Below, piece after piece: positions 1-10,374 of a DNA stretch of 64,000 bases. The notes under the pieces were generated by a model. That model was given only the letters and a program-made list of their open reading frames with translations. It was not told the origin of the DNA and made no database searches. Position 1 is the stretch's first letter. Every line of letters starts with the position of its first letter. The stretch spans positions 8,499,001 to 8,563,000 of the forward strand of contig OX419755.1 in NCBI GenBank assembly GCA_948567375.1, written 5' to 3'. The DNA is from Lunularia cruciata (Eukaryota; Streptophyta; Marchantiopsida; Lunulariales; Lunulariaceae). The translations under genes and the position numbers were made by a program.

Positions 1-925
1 TTTTAGACAAGTTTAGAAGAAGAAGTGCTTTGCTAAAATGAAATTGAAACCAAATGGAGAAGAAATGAGGGGAAACCTGTGTTTTGATCAAGCTCAAGGA
101 AGTCAACTTTGTGTTAGAGGAAGAAGAATTCAAATTGGATCAAACTAGAAGAAGCTTACTTTGTGTCAGAGGAGGAAAAAACTCTGATCAGATGCCAAAG
201 GAGGGCAGACCCGAAGGAGGAAGGGAAGTTGTAGGTCAGGATTCTTGCGGGGGCTATATCTCAATGACAACATGTTCAAATCATGCGTGCTATATTTGGT
301 TAGAAGCGTCTTGTTTAGGGCTTTCCATTTCCACCAAAATCGCAAATGTTGGAGGTCTGTACAAGAAGTTACAAGCATTTAAAGTTTTGGAAGTAGATAT
401 TAAAGAGTAGTTTAATGTCTTCGGGTTGGTGTCTTTGGGTCAATGTGACTTCAGACTTGAGACTTCAGACTTTGGACTTCAGGTTTACACAACTTTGGGT
501 TAGAAGCTTCTTTGCCTCAAGACAAAGATGACTAGATCTGAGATAGTTGAACCTCGGAGTGTAGTGAAAGTGACTTCGGGAATCTTGCGATAGTTGAACC
601 TCGGAGTGTAGTGAGAGTGACTTTGGGAATCTTGCCAGAGGCATTAGAGAGAGTTAGGATAGAGAAAAAATAGATAGTTAGGATAGCAATGACTTCAATT
701 TCAGTTTTGATTGAAGATAGGATAGAGTTAGAGGAGAAATAACATTAGTGAATAAACCCAAAGTGCAGGATCAAACAGTAAGTGTCTTCAGGTCAGTAAC
801 TATAACATGAGTGATTGGGGGAAAGTGGGTTACAAATTGAAGGCAAAGATAGTGTACCCATGCTTTCAATTACAACTCTTGATGAGGATATAGTAAAATT
901 AGCAAAGGAATTGATAGTAGTTTAA
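1..925. other. Unassigned degenerate sequence left of the E1 LTR
   Basis: No convincing gene is visible. Short open frames exist but show no motif I recognise. Phrases such as cttcgggttgg and gactttgggtc resemble the 5' part of family A LTRs, so this may be a diverged family A relative. No clear alignment to the other LTR copies begins until about 926. It contains a 47-bp tandem duplication (542-635) and a run of short acttcag-type repeats near 444-486. Confidence 0.4.
542..635. repeat. 47-bp direct tandem duplication
   Basis: Two adjacent 47-bp units (542-588 and 589-635) begin gatagttgaacctcggag and end aatcttgc. They differ at only about two positions, so the duplication looks recent relative to its decayed surroundings. 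Confidence 0.9.
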
Positions 926-1967
926 CCCAAAGTAGATAATATAGGAGTGCAGATGTCTTTAGAGTTACCATTGGTAATATTAGAGAAGAGTGGGTCAGGA
1001 GATAAGGAGTTAGATAGATTATCTACTAGTGGAATTTTAGATCAGGAAAGAGAGCTGTTAGAATTGATAGAGGAATTAAGAGTTATGAAACCCAAGGATA
1101 GAGTAGTACTAAGTGAAGTTACTTGGGGATCGGGTTTGAAAGCTGAGGAAGAGTAGAAATCAGATTGGATTAGTAACAATTTTGAGATTTGAAGAGGTAG
1201 ATATGAACATGTGCATTGTCATTTTGGATTTGCAGGTTAGAAGAGTTGTTGTAGAACTGTATAGTTGTCAGAATTGTTGATTGCTTCACTATTTAAGAGT
1301 GACATTTGTAGGAAATTGTTGTTCAGTCCTCATTATTTCTGAGAATAGATAAAGCAAAGTGCTATGAAGCAGTGCTCATCACTTGAGCTTAATTCTGAGT
1401 ATCAACATTGTGCTTGTGTTTGTGAGTGTGTGGAGAAATTTGAAGTGCAAGTCAGTGTGCTGGTTGGATGTTGGATTCCACAACCTTGATCTTTACTCTG
1501 TGTGTTTGATCTTGAGTGAAGTGCAATCAAAGCAATGCCTTGACAGATCTAAGAGGAATTGTAGTGTTGGTAGTATTCTGCATTAGTGAATGCAACGCGA
1601 AGTTGATGTGAAGCAATTTTGATCAAGGAAGTTGTGCCTTCAGTGGAGGGGTGGAACACAATTCTGAGGCAAAGTGTTTTTGCAGTGAAGTGCCGTTTTT
1701 GGGAGAGACTGAATCATCACAATCAAGATTGTTTGGAAAGATTTGATGGAGTTGTGATTAAGAAGTGTTAATTTGTGACAAGATTGCAAATCAGTCCTTG
1801 TTACTCTCTTTTGGGTGTGGTTTCTACCTGAGAGATTAAAGACGCAACCAAGAAGAACTGAAGTTGTTACTTTGACTTTGTATTTGGAAATTTCTAAATC
1901 GTATCTTTGTGGGAACAAACTTTACTTACTTGATTACCGCAAAAGTGATATTTTCTAGGTTGTCACA
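926..1967 (+). repeat. Family A LTR, 3' portion (E1 5' LTR remnant)
   Basis: The sequence aligns with the last ~1.04 kb of the complete E3 LTR (9250-10287) and ends in the family terminus ttgtcaca at 1967. It keeps the C-terminal end of the LTR ORF, the conserved tatttaag box near 1290 and the U5-like tail. The LTR end is followed directly by mid-gag sequence, so primer site and 5' gag were lost in a deletion of over 1 kb. This is probably the 5' LTR of the element continuing at 3891 and 20035. Confidence 0.85.
947..1156 (+). pseudogene. C-terminal fragment of the family A LTR ORF
   Basis: About 69 codons match the C terminus of the LTR-encoded protein described at 6924-9494, including the series MSLELP, EKSG, DKELDRL, DQERELLEL and KPKDRVV. 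The upstream part of the ORF is missing here. The function of this protein is unknown to me; this piece only confirms that the segment is a family A LTR. Confidence 0.8.
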
Positions 1968-2623
1968 CACCCCCAACAAAGAGTGAACATAAGGCAGATG
2001 CCAAGCTAGATGCCCTTATAAAGGAGTTTTTGGATTTTAAGAGCCAAATGATTGGGACAAATGACCAAAAGAAGCCTCCATCATTTGGCAGATCCAATGT
2101 ATGGCGCATCGCGTGTGGCAAATGTGGCCATGCAAACACAGAATGCAATACTTGTAATGCATTTCCGGTGTAGCAAATTGATTGGGTTTTGAGATGGAGC
2201 CAGGAAGAGAGAGAGAGGAGGCGGTGTACCAAACCCGAGAAGTACCGCCTCAGGTGAACATATTGTACCAAGGTCCGAGGTATGGACCAAGGGAGTATAA
2301 CCCCAATGCTCCCCCATGAAGGCCATTGATGAGCAACCAAAACCAACCTAAGAATGTTGCACCCGAAGCATGTTACAATTGTGGCTCGATGGGACATTGG
2401 TCTCCAAACTATCCGGAGCCAAGACGGCAAATTGGGTATGTTTCCTTGTGTGGGAATTGTAAAGGATTGGGTCATACAGGCAACCAATGCCCTCATCCAC
2501 CAAACTTGAAGCTACTTGTAAATATGTACAAACCCTAGCTGAGCATGTTGCATTTCAAGCAAAGGGTGATACTAATGTAAATTGTATAACACTTGAGGAG
2601 GAGAGACCTCAAGAAGAGGGTAG
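1968..2623 (+). pseudogene. Family A gag, nucleocapsid (zinc-knuckle) fragment of E1
   Basis: This is the nucleocapsid end of the Gag polyprotein, which packages element RNA. Three CX2CX4HX4C knuckles are recognisable by comparison with E3. In the first (about 2100-2145) the first Cys is replaced by Arg. In the second (about 2373-2414) the last Cys is replaced by Tyr. The third (about 2451-2492, CGNCKGLGHTGNQC) is intact. The fragment starts abruptly after the LTR end at 1967 and is cut at about 2623 by the chromovirus remnant. Frameshifts split it into several short frames. Confidence 0.85.
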
Positions 2624-3166
2624 AGATCCAACAAGGTGTGGAGAGCGCCAAGCAATTAGAGATTGCTCAAAATTGATAGAAGTAATATGCTGATGTACAC
2701 CGTAGGCACATGGAGTTCAATGTTGGGGATCAAGTGTGGCTATCAACAACCAACCTCACATTAGTTGGACCTCGTAAGCTCAAACCTCGTTTATTGGGCC
2801 TTTCTTGATTCTTCGTCGCATTGGCACTATGGCCTATCACCTTGAGCTACCACCACACATGAAGATCCATCCAGTGTTCCATGTCTTCCTACTATGCAGA
2901 TATGCTCCCCAATCAGGCCAGGATCATTCCACACAAGACATTTGACCTTGTCCGACACTCATTGATGGCACAGAGGAATATGAAGTGCAGCAAATTCTCC
3001 AAAAATGCATGCATGGTACTCGCCATCTACGGGTGGACTATCTAGTACAATGGAAATGTTACCTCCTCTATGAAGCAACCTGGGAGCCCGCTGCCAATTT
3101 GGCACATGCAAGCATTTGAGCAACAATTGCACAACAAGGACGTTGCGTCTTGAAAGGAGGGAGGTC
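2624..3166 (+). pseudogene. Chromovirus integrase C terminus with chromodomain
   Basis: Spliced over two frames, the sequence reads through the integrase GPY/F module (KLKPR, then GPFLILRRIGTMAYHLELPP at about 2770-2850) and the HPVFHVF motif. It ends with a chromodomain at about 2958-3117 (EYEVQQIL, YLVQWKCY, ATWEP). Chromodomains of plant chromoviruses bind modified histones and steer integration. Several stops and frameshifts make it dead. It belongs to a different Ty3/gypsy lineage from family A. A purine run (gaaaggagggaggtc, 3152-3166) directly before the LTR is the polypurine tract. Everything upstream in this element is missing. Confidence 0.88.
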
Positions 3167-3890
3167 TGTAATACCAAGAGCTAACCATATAATCTAGATA
3201 TGAAAATTGGTTTGGTAACATCTAGAATGATGTTATACATGATGGTCAAAATAGATAAGATAGAAGTATCACCAAAATCAACTATCATCTGCCCTATTAG
3301 TACTTCTACTAATAGGATTGAAACCGAAATAGACTTGAGAACCTTAGAACCAATAGCTAGACATATGGTTTAAAGGTGAGAATTGGTTTGGTAACATCTG
3401 GAAGGATGTTACACATGATGGAGTAAATAGATCAGAAAGAGGTATCACCAAACGGGGACTTCTACTAATAGATTAGGAACCAAAATATGCGTGAAAGGAT
3501 GAATTAGGCCTCAAAAATGTGCAGAATCCCCCCCACCAATGGAGGAAAGGCTAGCCTCCCCCCCTACTTTGTCTCGTCGAGAGCTTTCCAACGGTACCTT
3601 ATGTGATTCTAAGATTCCTATAGGAAGATTCCCTACAAGTTTCCTTCCAGTCAAAGCTTGTTTGACAAACCAGATAGGACCTAGACCAAACATGTCACCC
3701 ATCCAAGTAAGTTATCCAAGGGTGGAGCTTGCTGAAATGTCACCTATCTGTGTCCCTAATCCTATGGTGGAGCTTCCTTGGAGGAGATCCTCTTTGTCTA
3801 TATAATAAAGAGAAGGTCCTCCTTTGGGGCATCAAATGTTTGAGTGTGAAATCTGTGTTTTCTCTCTTCTCTTGTCCTCGGAGTATTACA
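3167..3890 (+). repeat. Chromovirus 3' LTR (724 bp)
   Basis: The LTR starts TGTAATAC just after a polypurine tract and ends GTATTACA at 3890, giving a perfect 8-bp terminal inverted repeat. Family A gag sequence resumes at 3891. It contains internal near-repeats (ttggtttggtaacatct at about 3205 and 3385). The 5' LTR and most of the internal region are gone, so no target duplication can be scored. Confidence 0.9.
3797..3812 (+). promoter_or_regulatory. Putative TATA box of the chromovirus LTR
   Basis: The string tctatataataaagag lies about 90 bp from the LTR 3' end, a usual place for the U3 promoter of a plant LTR retrotransposon. It is assigned by position and sequence only. Confidence 0.55.
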
Positions 3891-6264
3891 AGTTTGGAGG
3901 AAGAGACGAAGACAAAGCTTCTAGTTTGTCCGGCAGACATCCAATCCAAAGTAAAGGATCTGATCCAAGCCAAGGTGGGCCAACCCAAGGAACCTTGGGT
4001 CAAGACCACTAGTACCTCCATCACCATCATGAAGCGTCCCGAAGTCAAATTTGAACATAGAGAGACTTTGAACCCAAAGCCAAAGGTGAAGACGATGAAA
4101 TTAGGGGAGGGAGTGATACCTCAATATGATAATGTAGTGGATTTGGCAGCCACAACTACAAACATCACATTCAAGCAATTGTGGGAAGATAATAAGCTGT
4201 ACAAGAGGCAACTAAATTTTTCCCTCAAGAAAATAAGGGCAATGTCTAAGAAAGACCTACCTGCCATTTATCGTATTGAACAAGAGGATTTGGGATCTCC
4301 CAAGGTTGATGCGGAGATTGTAGGATGCATGATCACATCAATACCCATTGTGTTGCGACCAATACCACAATTGGTTACCCACTATTGATTGAAAGACCCT
4401 GGTTGTACAGTGCCTAAGTTGTGGTGGATTGGCACCGATAGATTTTGCGGTTCAAGGACATTTCGTCCAAAGATCAGAAGCTGGTGACTATGAGTTGGAC
4501 AAAGGTTCCCCATATTGGGGAAACAAGTTTGTCAAAAGATAAGGAAAAATCCAAAGACACATTGTCTTTGTCCTTAGAAGATTCCGAAGACGAAGTCCAA
4601 GTCAATTACTTCGAATGTTACGAGGTGGATGTTGAAGACGAAGACCCATATGACCTCACCTCGAGTGAACATGACTTGTAGGAAGGGGGTTTGATGGCAG
4701 CTTGACTCGGATTAAGCCGAGTGAGTCATGTTGAAGGAGTCATCAACCCCAACGACTGTCAAGATGTGGTCTTGATCAAAGGAAAAATTTTGAAATTTTT
4801 GAAGACAATCGCTTTGGAGGAGTTGGCAGGATACACTGCCCTGTTTATAGAATTCCAGGATGTATTCGCTTGGTCTATTGATCAAATGTTGGGTATTCCA
4901 CAAGTATTTGGAGAACACCGGATTGATCTGGTTAAAAGAGCAGTTTTGGTTTGGCAGAGACAATACCACTTGAACCCAAAGTACTTGCTTTTGGTGAAAG
5001 ATGAAATCAACAAGTACTTGGGGGCCAAAATAATCTTTCCTATCTTAAGCAATGAATGGGTTTCACCCATTGTCATTGTCCCAAAGAAGAAAATGGGGAA
5101 GATTTGAGTATGCCAAGATTTCCGCAAGTTAAATGCAGTAACAAGGAAGGATCATCATCCCTTGCCTTTTATCGATACAATTTTGGACCAAGTAGCTGGT
5201 CACCCTTGTTACAATTTTCTTGATGGATTTTCAGGGTACAATCAATTATCCATCCAAGAAGAGTACAAGGACAACACTACATTCATGACCAAAAAGTGCC
5301 CCAATCAAATGCCCTTTGGGTTGTGTAATGCTCCCGCTACTTTCCAGCGGATGATGAATTCAATCTTCAAGGATTTTCTGTGCAAATTTGTGGAAGTCTT
5401 CATTGATGATTTTTATGTGTTTGGGCAAAGAGGTGTACATTTGGATTACCTTTGCCAAATTTCTGAAAGGTGTTGTTTTGCCAGTCTGTCATTACACCTG
5501 GAGAAATGCTTCTTTGCAATGAAGGAGGGAATTCTTCTCGGGCATCAGGTGTCAAGCCAAGGTATTTAAGTCAATGTCAAGAAGGTTAAAGTAATCTCAG
5601 CTTTGGATTCTCCAAAGAACATTTGGGAGCTGAGAGCCTTCTTGGGACATGTTGGATACTACAAACGCTTTGTTTCAAACTATATGGTGCTTGCTGCACC
5701 CCTTACAAAGCTTCTGAAGAAATCCAAAGACTACTTGTGGGAAGCAAGTCAAGAAGAAGCTTTCTAGGTATTGAAGAAGAAATTGGTTGAAGCACCAGCT
5801 ATGAGGGCCCTCATAGCTGGGACGTCCCTTTTCATGTATATGTAAATACTCCACCCATGGCAATTGGAGTAGTCTTGAGTCAAAAGGACAACAAGTAGAA
5901 GGATTACCCCATCTATTACGCTAGCCGACAACTTTCAATTTCAGAAAATAACTATTTGATGATTAAAAGAGAAGCACTTGGAATGATGTATGCATGCAAG
6001 AAATTTCACCACTACCTATAGGATACGAGTTTGTCTTCTATGTTGATCATTATGCATGCAACATTTGGTCAAGAAGGCGGATCTGTTCGGGCAAATTGCA
6101 AGATGGATCTTGTTGTTACAAGAATTCACATATACTATACAAGTATGGAAGGAGCTTCGTATTCCAATGTGGACTTCTTGTCTAGGTTAGAAACTCAAGA
6201 CTAGGAATGGGAGATCAACAATCAGTTCCCTGATGAAGAGCTATATCAATTGAAAGCGATGTGA
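3891..6264 (+). pseudogene. E1 family A gag/protease/RT/RNase H remnant
   Basis: The order is gag C terminus (from 3891), protease, acidic linker (4445-4681), reverse transcriptase (about 4880-5570) and RNase H (about 5790-6200). RT shows MPFGLCNAPATFQ and FIDDF (near 5400), equivalent to the YxDD active site. The protease core is missing: after SIPI (about 4352) sequence jumps to the downstream TGYPLLI-type region, removing about 180 bp with the catalytic Asp. Stops at 5106, 5567 and elsewhere inactivate it. The frame ends with TGA at 6262, a stop also present at the same place in E3 and E6. Confidence 0.88.
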
Positions 6265-6509
6265 AGTACGAGGTATGTAGCCAAATATGACTATTTGCAT
6301 ACTCTCTAGTGTCTTGAAGGGCTGGACCCGGAGAAGAGGGCAGTCTTTCTCAAAAAAATAGGGGGTTGTATCAGCTGATACACATCATTTTATTTAAAAT
6401 GGGCAAAGACAAAGTACTTTGGCGATGCTTGGAGTCATATAAAGTCGGAGAAGTAATCGAGTCCTTACACTCCGAAGCATCTTGGGGACACTTTGCCTTG
6501 AAGAATATG
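6265..6509 (+). pseudogene. E1 integrase, N-terminal part
   Basis: This segment encodes the start of integrase, with a histidine of the HHCC zinc motif around 6470-6500 (LHSEAS, HFALKN). It is interrupted exactly after 6509 by E3 and continues at 20035. Without E3 the flanks join cleanly, with one copy of atatg, into a sequence matching the E3 integrase at 15431-15470. Confidence 0.88.
6505..6509. repeat. Target site duplication of E3, left copy (atatg)
   Basis: The five bases atatg precede the LTR start TGTGGTGCCC and recur at 20035-20039 directly after the LTR end TTGTCACA. This proves insertion of E3 as a unit into the E1 integrase gene. Confidence 0.95.
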
Positions 6510-6896
6510 TGTGGTGCCCACATTTTTTGTTTTTTTCAAAATAAAGAAGAAGAAGTGTATATAGAAGTCGCATTGCGCATGTATGGCCAAAGAAGGCAAA
6601 GAAAAGAGTCTTTGGGATGAAACCCAAAGTAAAGTGACTTCGGGTCATAAGGCAAAGTACTCGGAAATGCCCTGTCAGCACACAACCCAAAGTAAGGAGT
6701 CTTTGTATCGGGGGGAGCTCAACCCAAGGCGAAGTCAGTCTAACAACCTTTCGTCGGGGCAAGAAATTCAAGAAGGGACCGTTCAAAAACTGGCAGCCTA
6801 TACGCGCGAAGGTTGATTGATAATGACAGGTGCATGCAGGAGGTGTGATTTCTCGGTAGAAAATCAAAGTGAAGAAAGACAAAGAAAGCGCAACTC

Positions 6897-6904
6897 TATA
6901 AAAA
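6897..6904 (+). promoter_or_regulatory. TATA box just upstream of the LTR ORF
   Basis: The string ctctataaaaattgag places tataaaaa 27 bp before the ORF start codon at 6924. An equivalent box is at about 16924 and 48280, at about 21536 in E1, and on the minus strand near 44110 and 60010. Its conservation suggests a promoter for the LTR ORF. A start site 25-30 bp downstream would fall close to the ATG, so the leader would be very short or the next in-frame ATG may be used. Confidence 0.6.
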
Positions 6905-6923
6905 TTGAGCTTGTGACAAAGTA

Positions 6924-9494
6924 ATGTCAAGCAATTTTCCTTCCCCGTTGAGAAGTCGTCTTGCAGGTGATCGTGGGAAGGGAAATAGAGTTGGAAACGC
7001 ATTAGTGTGTAAGGGAGAAGTCGCAAGAGTGAAATCAAGGGACAGTGAGAAAGCAGGAGAGATGGGAGGAGGAAAGAAGAACTCCAAATTCACAATGAGA
7101 AATCATGCAATTCGGAGGTTAGATGTAATCGCTAGGATCAAAGTCTTGAGCCAACTTTGGATCACTTTCTTGGCGTGGAACTAGAACGTGAGTTTTCCAG
7201 GTTCCATGACTGAAATCATCAAGAGCAAGTGTCTCGATGGACCCGAGGAAGAAGGGAAGAGAGGAAATCCGGCTCGCAGGACAGAGTCGGATTGGAGACT
7301 AGTACTTGGGAAGGAAGTAGGCTTGGAGCAGGGGGCCACGTTCTTGGGGAAGGGAGAGATAGCTCAAGAAACCCAAGAGGTGAGAGATGCATTCTTGTCA
7401 AAGCGGACGAAGAATGGGTACAAGCTAGAGAGCTACAAAGACCTTGTCAAGAGAGGAATTGTGAGTGCTCTGATGGCAATCTTGAAGCCGGAGAGAACAA
7501 CATATGTGATGAAACACCAAGCGGTGTTCTTTCACAAGTTGTTTGCAGGAGAACCAATCAATTGGCCGAGGTGTTTCCATGGGAGAACACGACAAATGGT
7601 GTAGGATCTGCGGGATAAATTGCCTCCACACTACATCGTGCCATTTGCAGCACATTTCTACCTCAGGTTGAATTTGCTGAACTCGGCAGAGCAAACTCGG
7701 ATGGTGTCGCATTTCCATCCCGATTTGAGAAAGGAGGTCAATGTAGAGGAGCAGCAGTACATTTTGCAAATCAGAAGCACCGATGAGTACTACAAGAAGA
7801 CAGGGAAGAATGTGGAGATCAAAGTGAGTACTCCAAACTCAAAGAAGAGAAGTTGGCAGGGCAAAGCTGAGGACACGAAGAAACCTTGGAAGACCAGGAG
7901 AGGAAACCCGAGGTGAGGTATGGTGGTGATCGAGTCGGAAGATGAAGACTCAAAAGTTGACGCCGAGCTCAAGACCAAAGACTCGAAGCACAAGGAGGAG
8001 GCCGAGCTAACATTACAGAGTGGAGATACGAGTAGTGAGAGCGATGAAGGTGGAGAAATGACATCAGCGCCGGCTGTTGCAGAAGAAGAAGAAGTTCAGG
8101 TAGAGATTGAGGCCGAGGACAACACGAAGTTAGAAGACGAAGTACCTGAGGCAGAAGAAAAGATTGCAGTTTAGAGAGGAGTCCGCTTGAGACGTAAGGT
8201 AACGTACGATGCAAGTCCAAGTAATGTGCAAGAAGAAGCAAATGCAAGCTCAAGAAGCGAGGCGTCCATTCCAATACAAAGAATGCAAAGAAGAAGGTGA
8301 GTATTGGATGAACAAGAAGTGCAAAGAGAAGTGGCCACAAAAGAAGAAGTAACCCCGAGCGATGGAGTCGAGTACCTGCGGGCTGTGGTATGTCCTCTAT
8401 TGGTGAAGTTTGAATACAAGAAGAAGGAGATGCAGTCGACTTGTCCAGAGGTAAAGACTGTCTTGCAAGTGTTGTCAAGACTAGAAGAAGAGAACTTAGA
8501 GTTGAAAAAGAGTATTACTCGAGGAGAGGAGGAAAGGGAAGTACTGCAAGCGAAGGCAGTAGTGAGAAGTCAGGTAATTTAAGATCTGAAGAGAGAAGTA
8601 AGATATCGAGAAGATCTTGTGAAGAAGAGTGACATAGCAAGGGAGAGACAAGTAGCAGAATACGAGATCTTGAAGCAGCAGTTTGCTGATTCAAGAGTAG
8701 AAGTTATCCATGCTATGGCAAGAGTCATAGCAAAGGAGCAAGAGCTCGATAGGGTGATGGTGAGTGTTGAGGAGAAGAAGCAACTCAGGCAAAGAGAGTT
8801 GGCAGCACGGTATAGGGAATAAGAGAGATTACCAGAGTTACTTCATAATCAGCAGGAGAAGGTTGTACAAAAGGAGAAGGAGAAGGAGACGGTGAAAGCC
8901 GAGTTCAAAGCGGAATTGGCAATGGATAGGGAGGACTGGCTTGCAGATTGAGAGTGAGAGAGGAAGATGAGATTGGAGCCATTGAAGGAGATAGTCCTCA
9001 AGATGAATGCAATGTTGAGTACAAAGGCCAGCGTTTGGATTGAAGAGACGAGGCTGCACGAGTTGAAGTTGTTGGTGCAGGAGACAAGGCGAAGATAGGT
9101 GAAAGATACAGACTTGAACGTGTTGTTGATAAGTCTCCGGACTCGTGTAGATAGGAAGATCTTAGAAGTAGAAGATAATATTGCAATTAGATTAGCCTTA
9201 GTGAAAATAAAGATAGAAAAACTTCAAAAAGACGTTAGAGCCAAACCCGAAGTAGATAACATAGGAGTGCAGATGTCTTCGGAGTTAGAGATAGAGACAT
9301 TGGAGAAGAGTGGGTTAAGAGATGAAGAGTAAGACAGATTACCCATTGGTGCAATTTCAGATCAAGAAAGAGAATTGATGGATCTAGTAGCAGAAGTAGA
9401 AGATATGAAACCCGAAGACAGAGTAGTAGGAAGTAAATTTACTTCGGGTTTGGGTTTGAAAGCCGAGGAAGAAGTAGACATCAGATCGGAGTAG
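6924..9494 (+). pseudogene. LTR-encoded coiled-coil protein (E3 5' LTR copy), 856 codons with stops
   Basis: One frame runs from ATG 6924 to TAG 9492, broken by about ten in-frame stops. Most match a sense codon in another copy by one transition (TGG to TAG at 7182, CGA to TGA at 7914, CAG to TAG at 8172). Layout: a basic N terminus (1-45); a conserved domain of about 46-330 with FLAWNWNVSF, ILKPERTTYVMKHQAVFF, INWARCFHGR and MVSHFHPDLR; an acidic Ser/Glu-rich stretch (335-416); a basic patch ending SIPIQRMQRRR; a long heptad-rich coiled coil (about 485-722, CPEVKTVLQVLSRLEEEN); and a C-terminal tail ending EEEVDI. I see no signal peptide or membrane segment, so an Env-like role is unsupported. 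I do not recognise the family. The position 3' of pol recalls the extra ORF of Athila/Tat elements, but here it lies within the LTR. Confidence 0.85.
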
Positions 9495-9610
9495 TAACAG
9501 TTTTGAGATTTGAAGAGGCAGATATGAAGATGTGCATTGTCATTTCAGATCTGCAGGTTTGAAAAGTCGTCATAGAACGGTATAGTTGTTAGAACTGTTG
9601 ATTGCTTCAC

Positions 9611-9618
9611 TATTTAAG
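9611..9618 (+). promoter_or_regulatory. Second TATA-like box, probable genomic RNA promoter
   Basis: The motif cttcactatttaagagtgg lies 3' of the LTR ORF and about 670 bp before the LTR end. It recurs in all other copies that keep this region (about 1290, 19640, 24011, 51028, and minus strand near 29942 and 55668). By position it is the better candidate for starting full-length element RNA, which would make U3 about 3.1 kb long and put the whole ORF in U3. Confidence 0.5.
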
Positions 9619-10294
9619 AGTGGCATTCGTAGAGAATTGTTGTTCAGTGCTCATTATTTCTGAGAATAGATAAAGCGAAGTGTTGTGAAGCAGTGCTCGT
9701 CGCTTGAGCTTGATTTTGAGTATCAACATTGTGATTGTGTTTGTGAGTGTTTAGAGAAATTCAAAGTGCAAGTCAGTGTGCTTGTTGGATGTTGGATTCC
9801 ACAGCTTTGATCTTCATTCTGTGTGTTTGATCCTGAGTGAAGTGCAATCGAAGCAATGCCTTGACAGATCTGAGAGGAATTGTAGTGTTGGTAGTATTCT
9901 GCATTTGTGAGTGCAGTGCGAGGTTGATGTGAAGCAATTTTGATCAAGGAAGTTGTGCCTTCAGTGGAGAGGTGGAACACAATTCTGAGGCAAAGTCATT
10001 TTGTAGTGAAGTCCCATTTTTGGGAGAGCATGAATCATCACAATCAAGATTGTTTGGAAAGAATTGAAGGAGTTGTGATTATGGAGTGTTAATTTGTGAC
10101 AATACTGCGAGTCAGTGCTTGTTACTCTCTTCTGGGTGTGGTTTCTACCTGAGAGATTAAAGATGCAACCAAGAAGAACTAAATTGTTACTTTGCTTTGT
10201 ATTTAGACATTTCTGACTTGTATCTCTGCGGGAACAAACTTTACTTACCTGATTACCACAAAAGTTATATTTGCTAGATTGTCACATGATTTTT

Positions 10295-10312
10295 GGCGCC
10301 GCTGCCGGGGAT
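10295..10312 (+). other. Primer binding site, tRNA-Asp type
   Basis: TGGCGCCGCTGCCGGGGA begins seven bases after the LTR end. It is complementary, apart from one position, to the 3' end of plant tRNA-Asp(GTC), the primer used by Athila-type elements (established knowledge). E5 has a decayed version at 51712-51729. Confidence 0.9.
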
Positions 10313-10374
10313 ATAGATCTCGGAAGTGGAAGAATTCAAAGCCAAATTTGAAACTGGGTATCAACGCAATACGA

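Larger units (their letters stand above)
6510..10287 (+). repeat. E3 5' LTR, 3778 bp, coding
   Basis: It starts TGTGGTGCCCACA and ends TTGTCACA, seven bases before the primer site. A TATA box (6897), an 856-codon reading frame (6924-9494) and a second TATA-like box (9611) lie within it. The same arrangement recurs in the 3' LTR and in E1, E5 and E6 LTRs, so the coding region truly belongs to the LTR. Confidence 0.95.

Noticed and set aside
3539-3805. Open frames of 60-100 codons in the chromovirus LTR
   Set aside because: They lie across U3 and TATA region, show no conserved motif, and run through the LTR boundary into family A gag.
6924-9494. Interpretation of the LTR ORF as an Env-like glycoprotein
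   Set aside because: No signal peptide, transmembrane helix or glycoprotein-like Cys pattern can be seen; the sequence is mostly charged and coiled-coil.
6510-9500. Possibility that the long ORF is internal and the LTR much shorter
   Set aside because: The same start (TGTGGT) follows a polypurine tract at 16545 and 21152. The same end precedes the primer site at 10288 and 51705. Exact target duplications abut these ends at 6509/20035 and 29270/60396.
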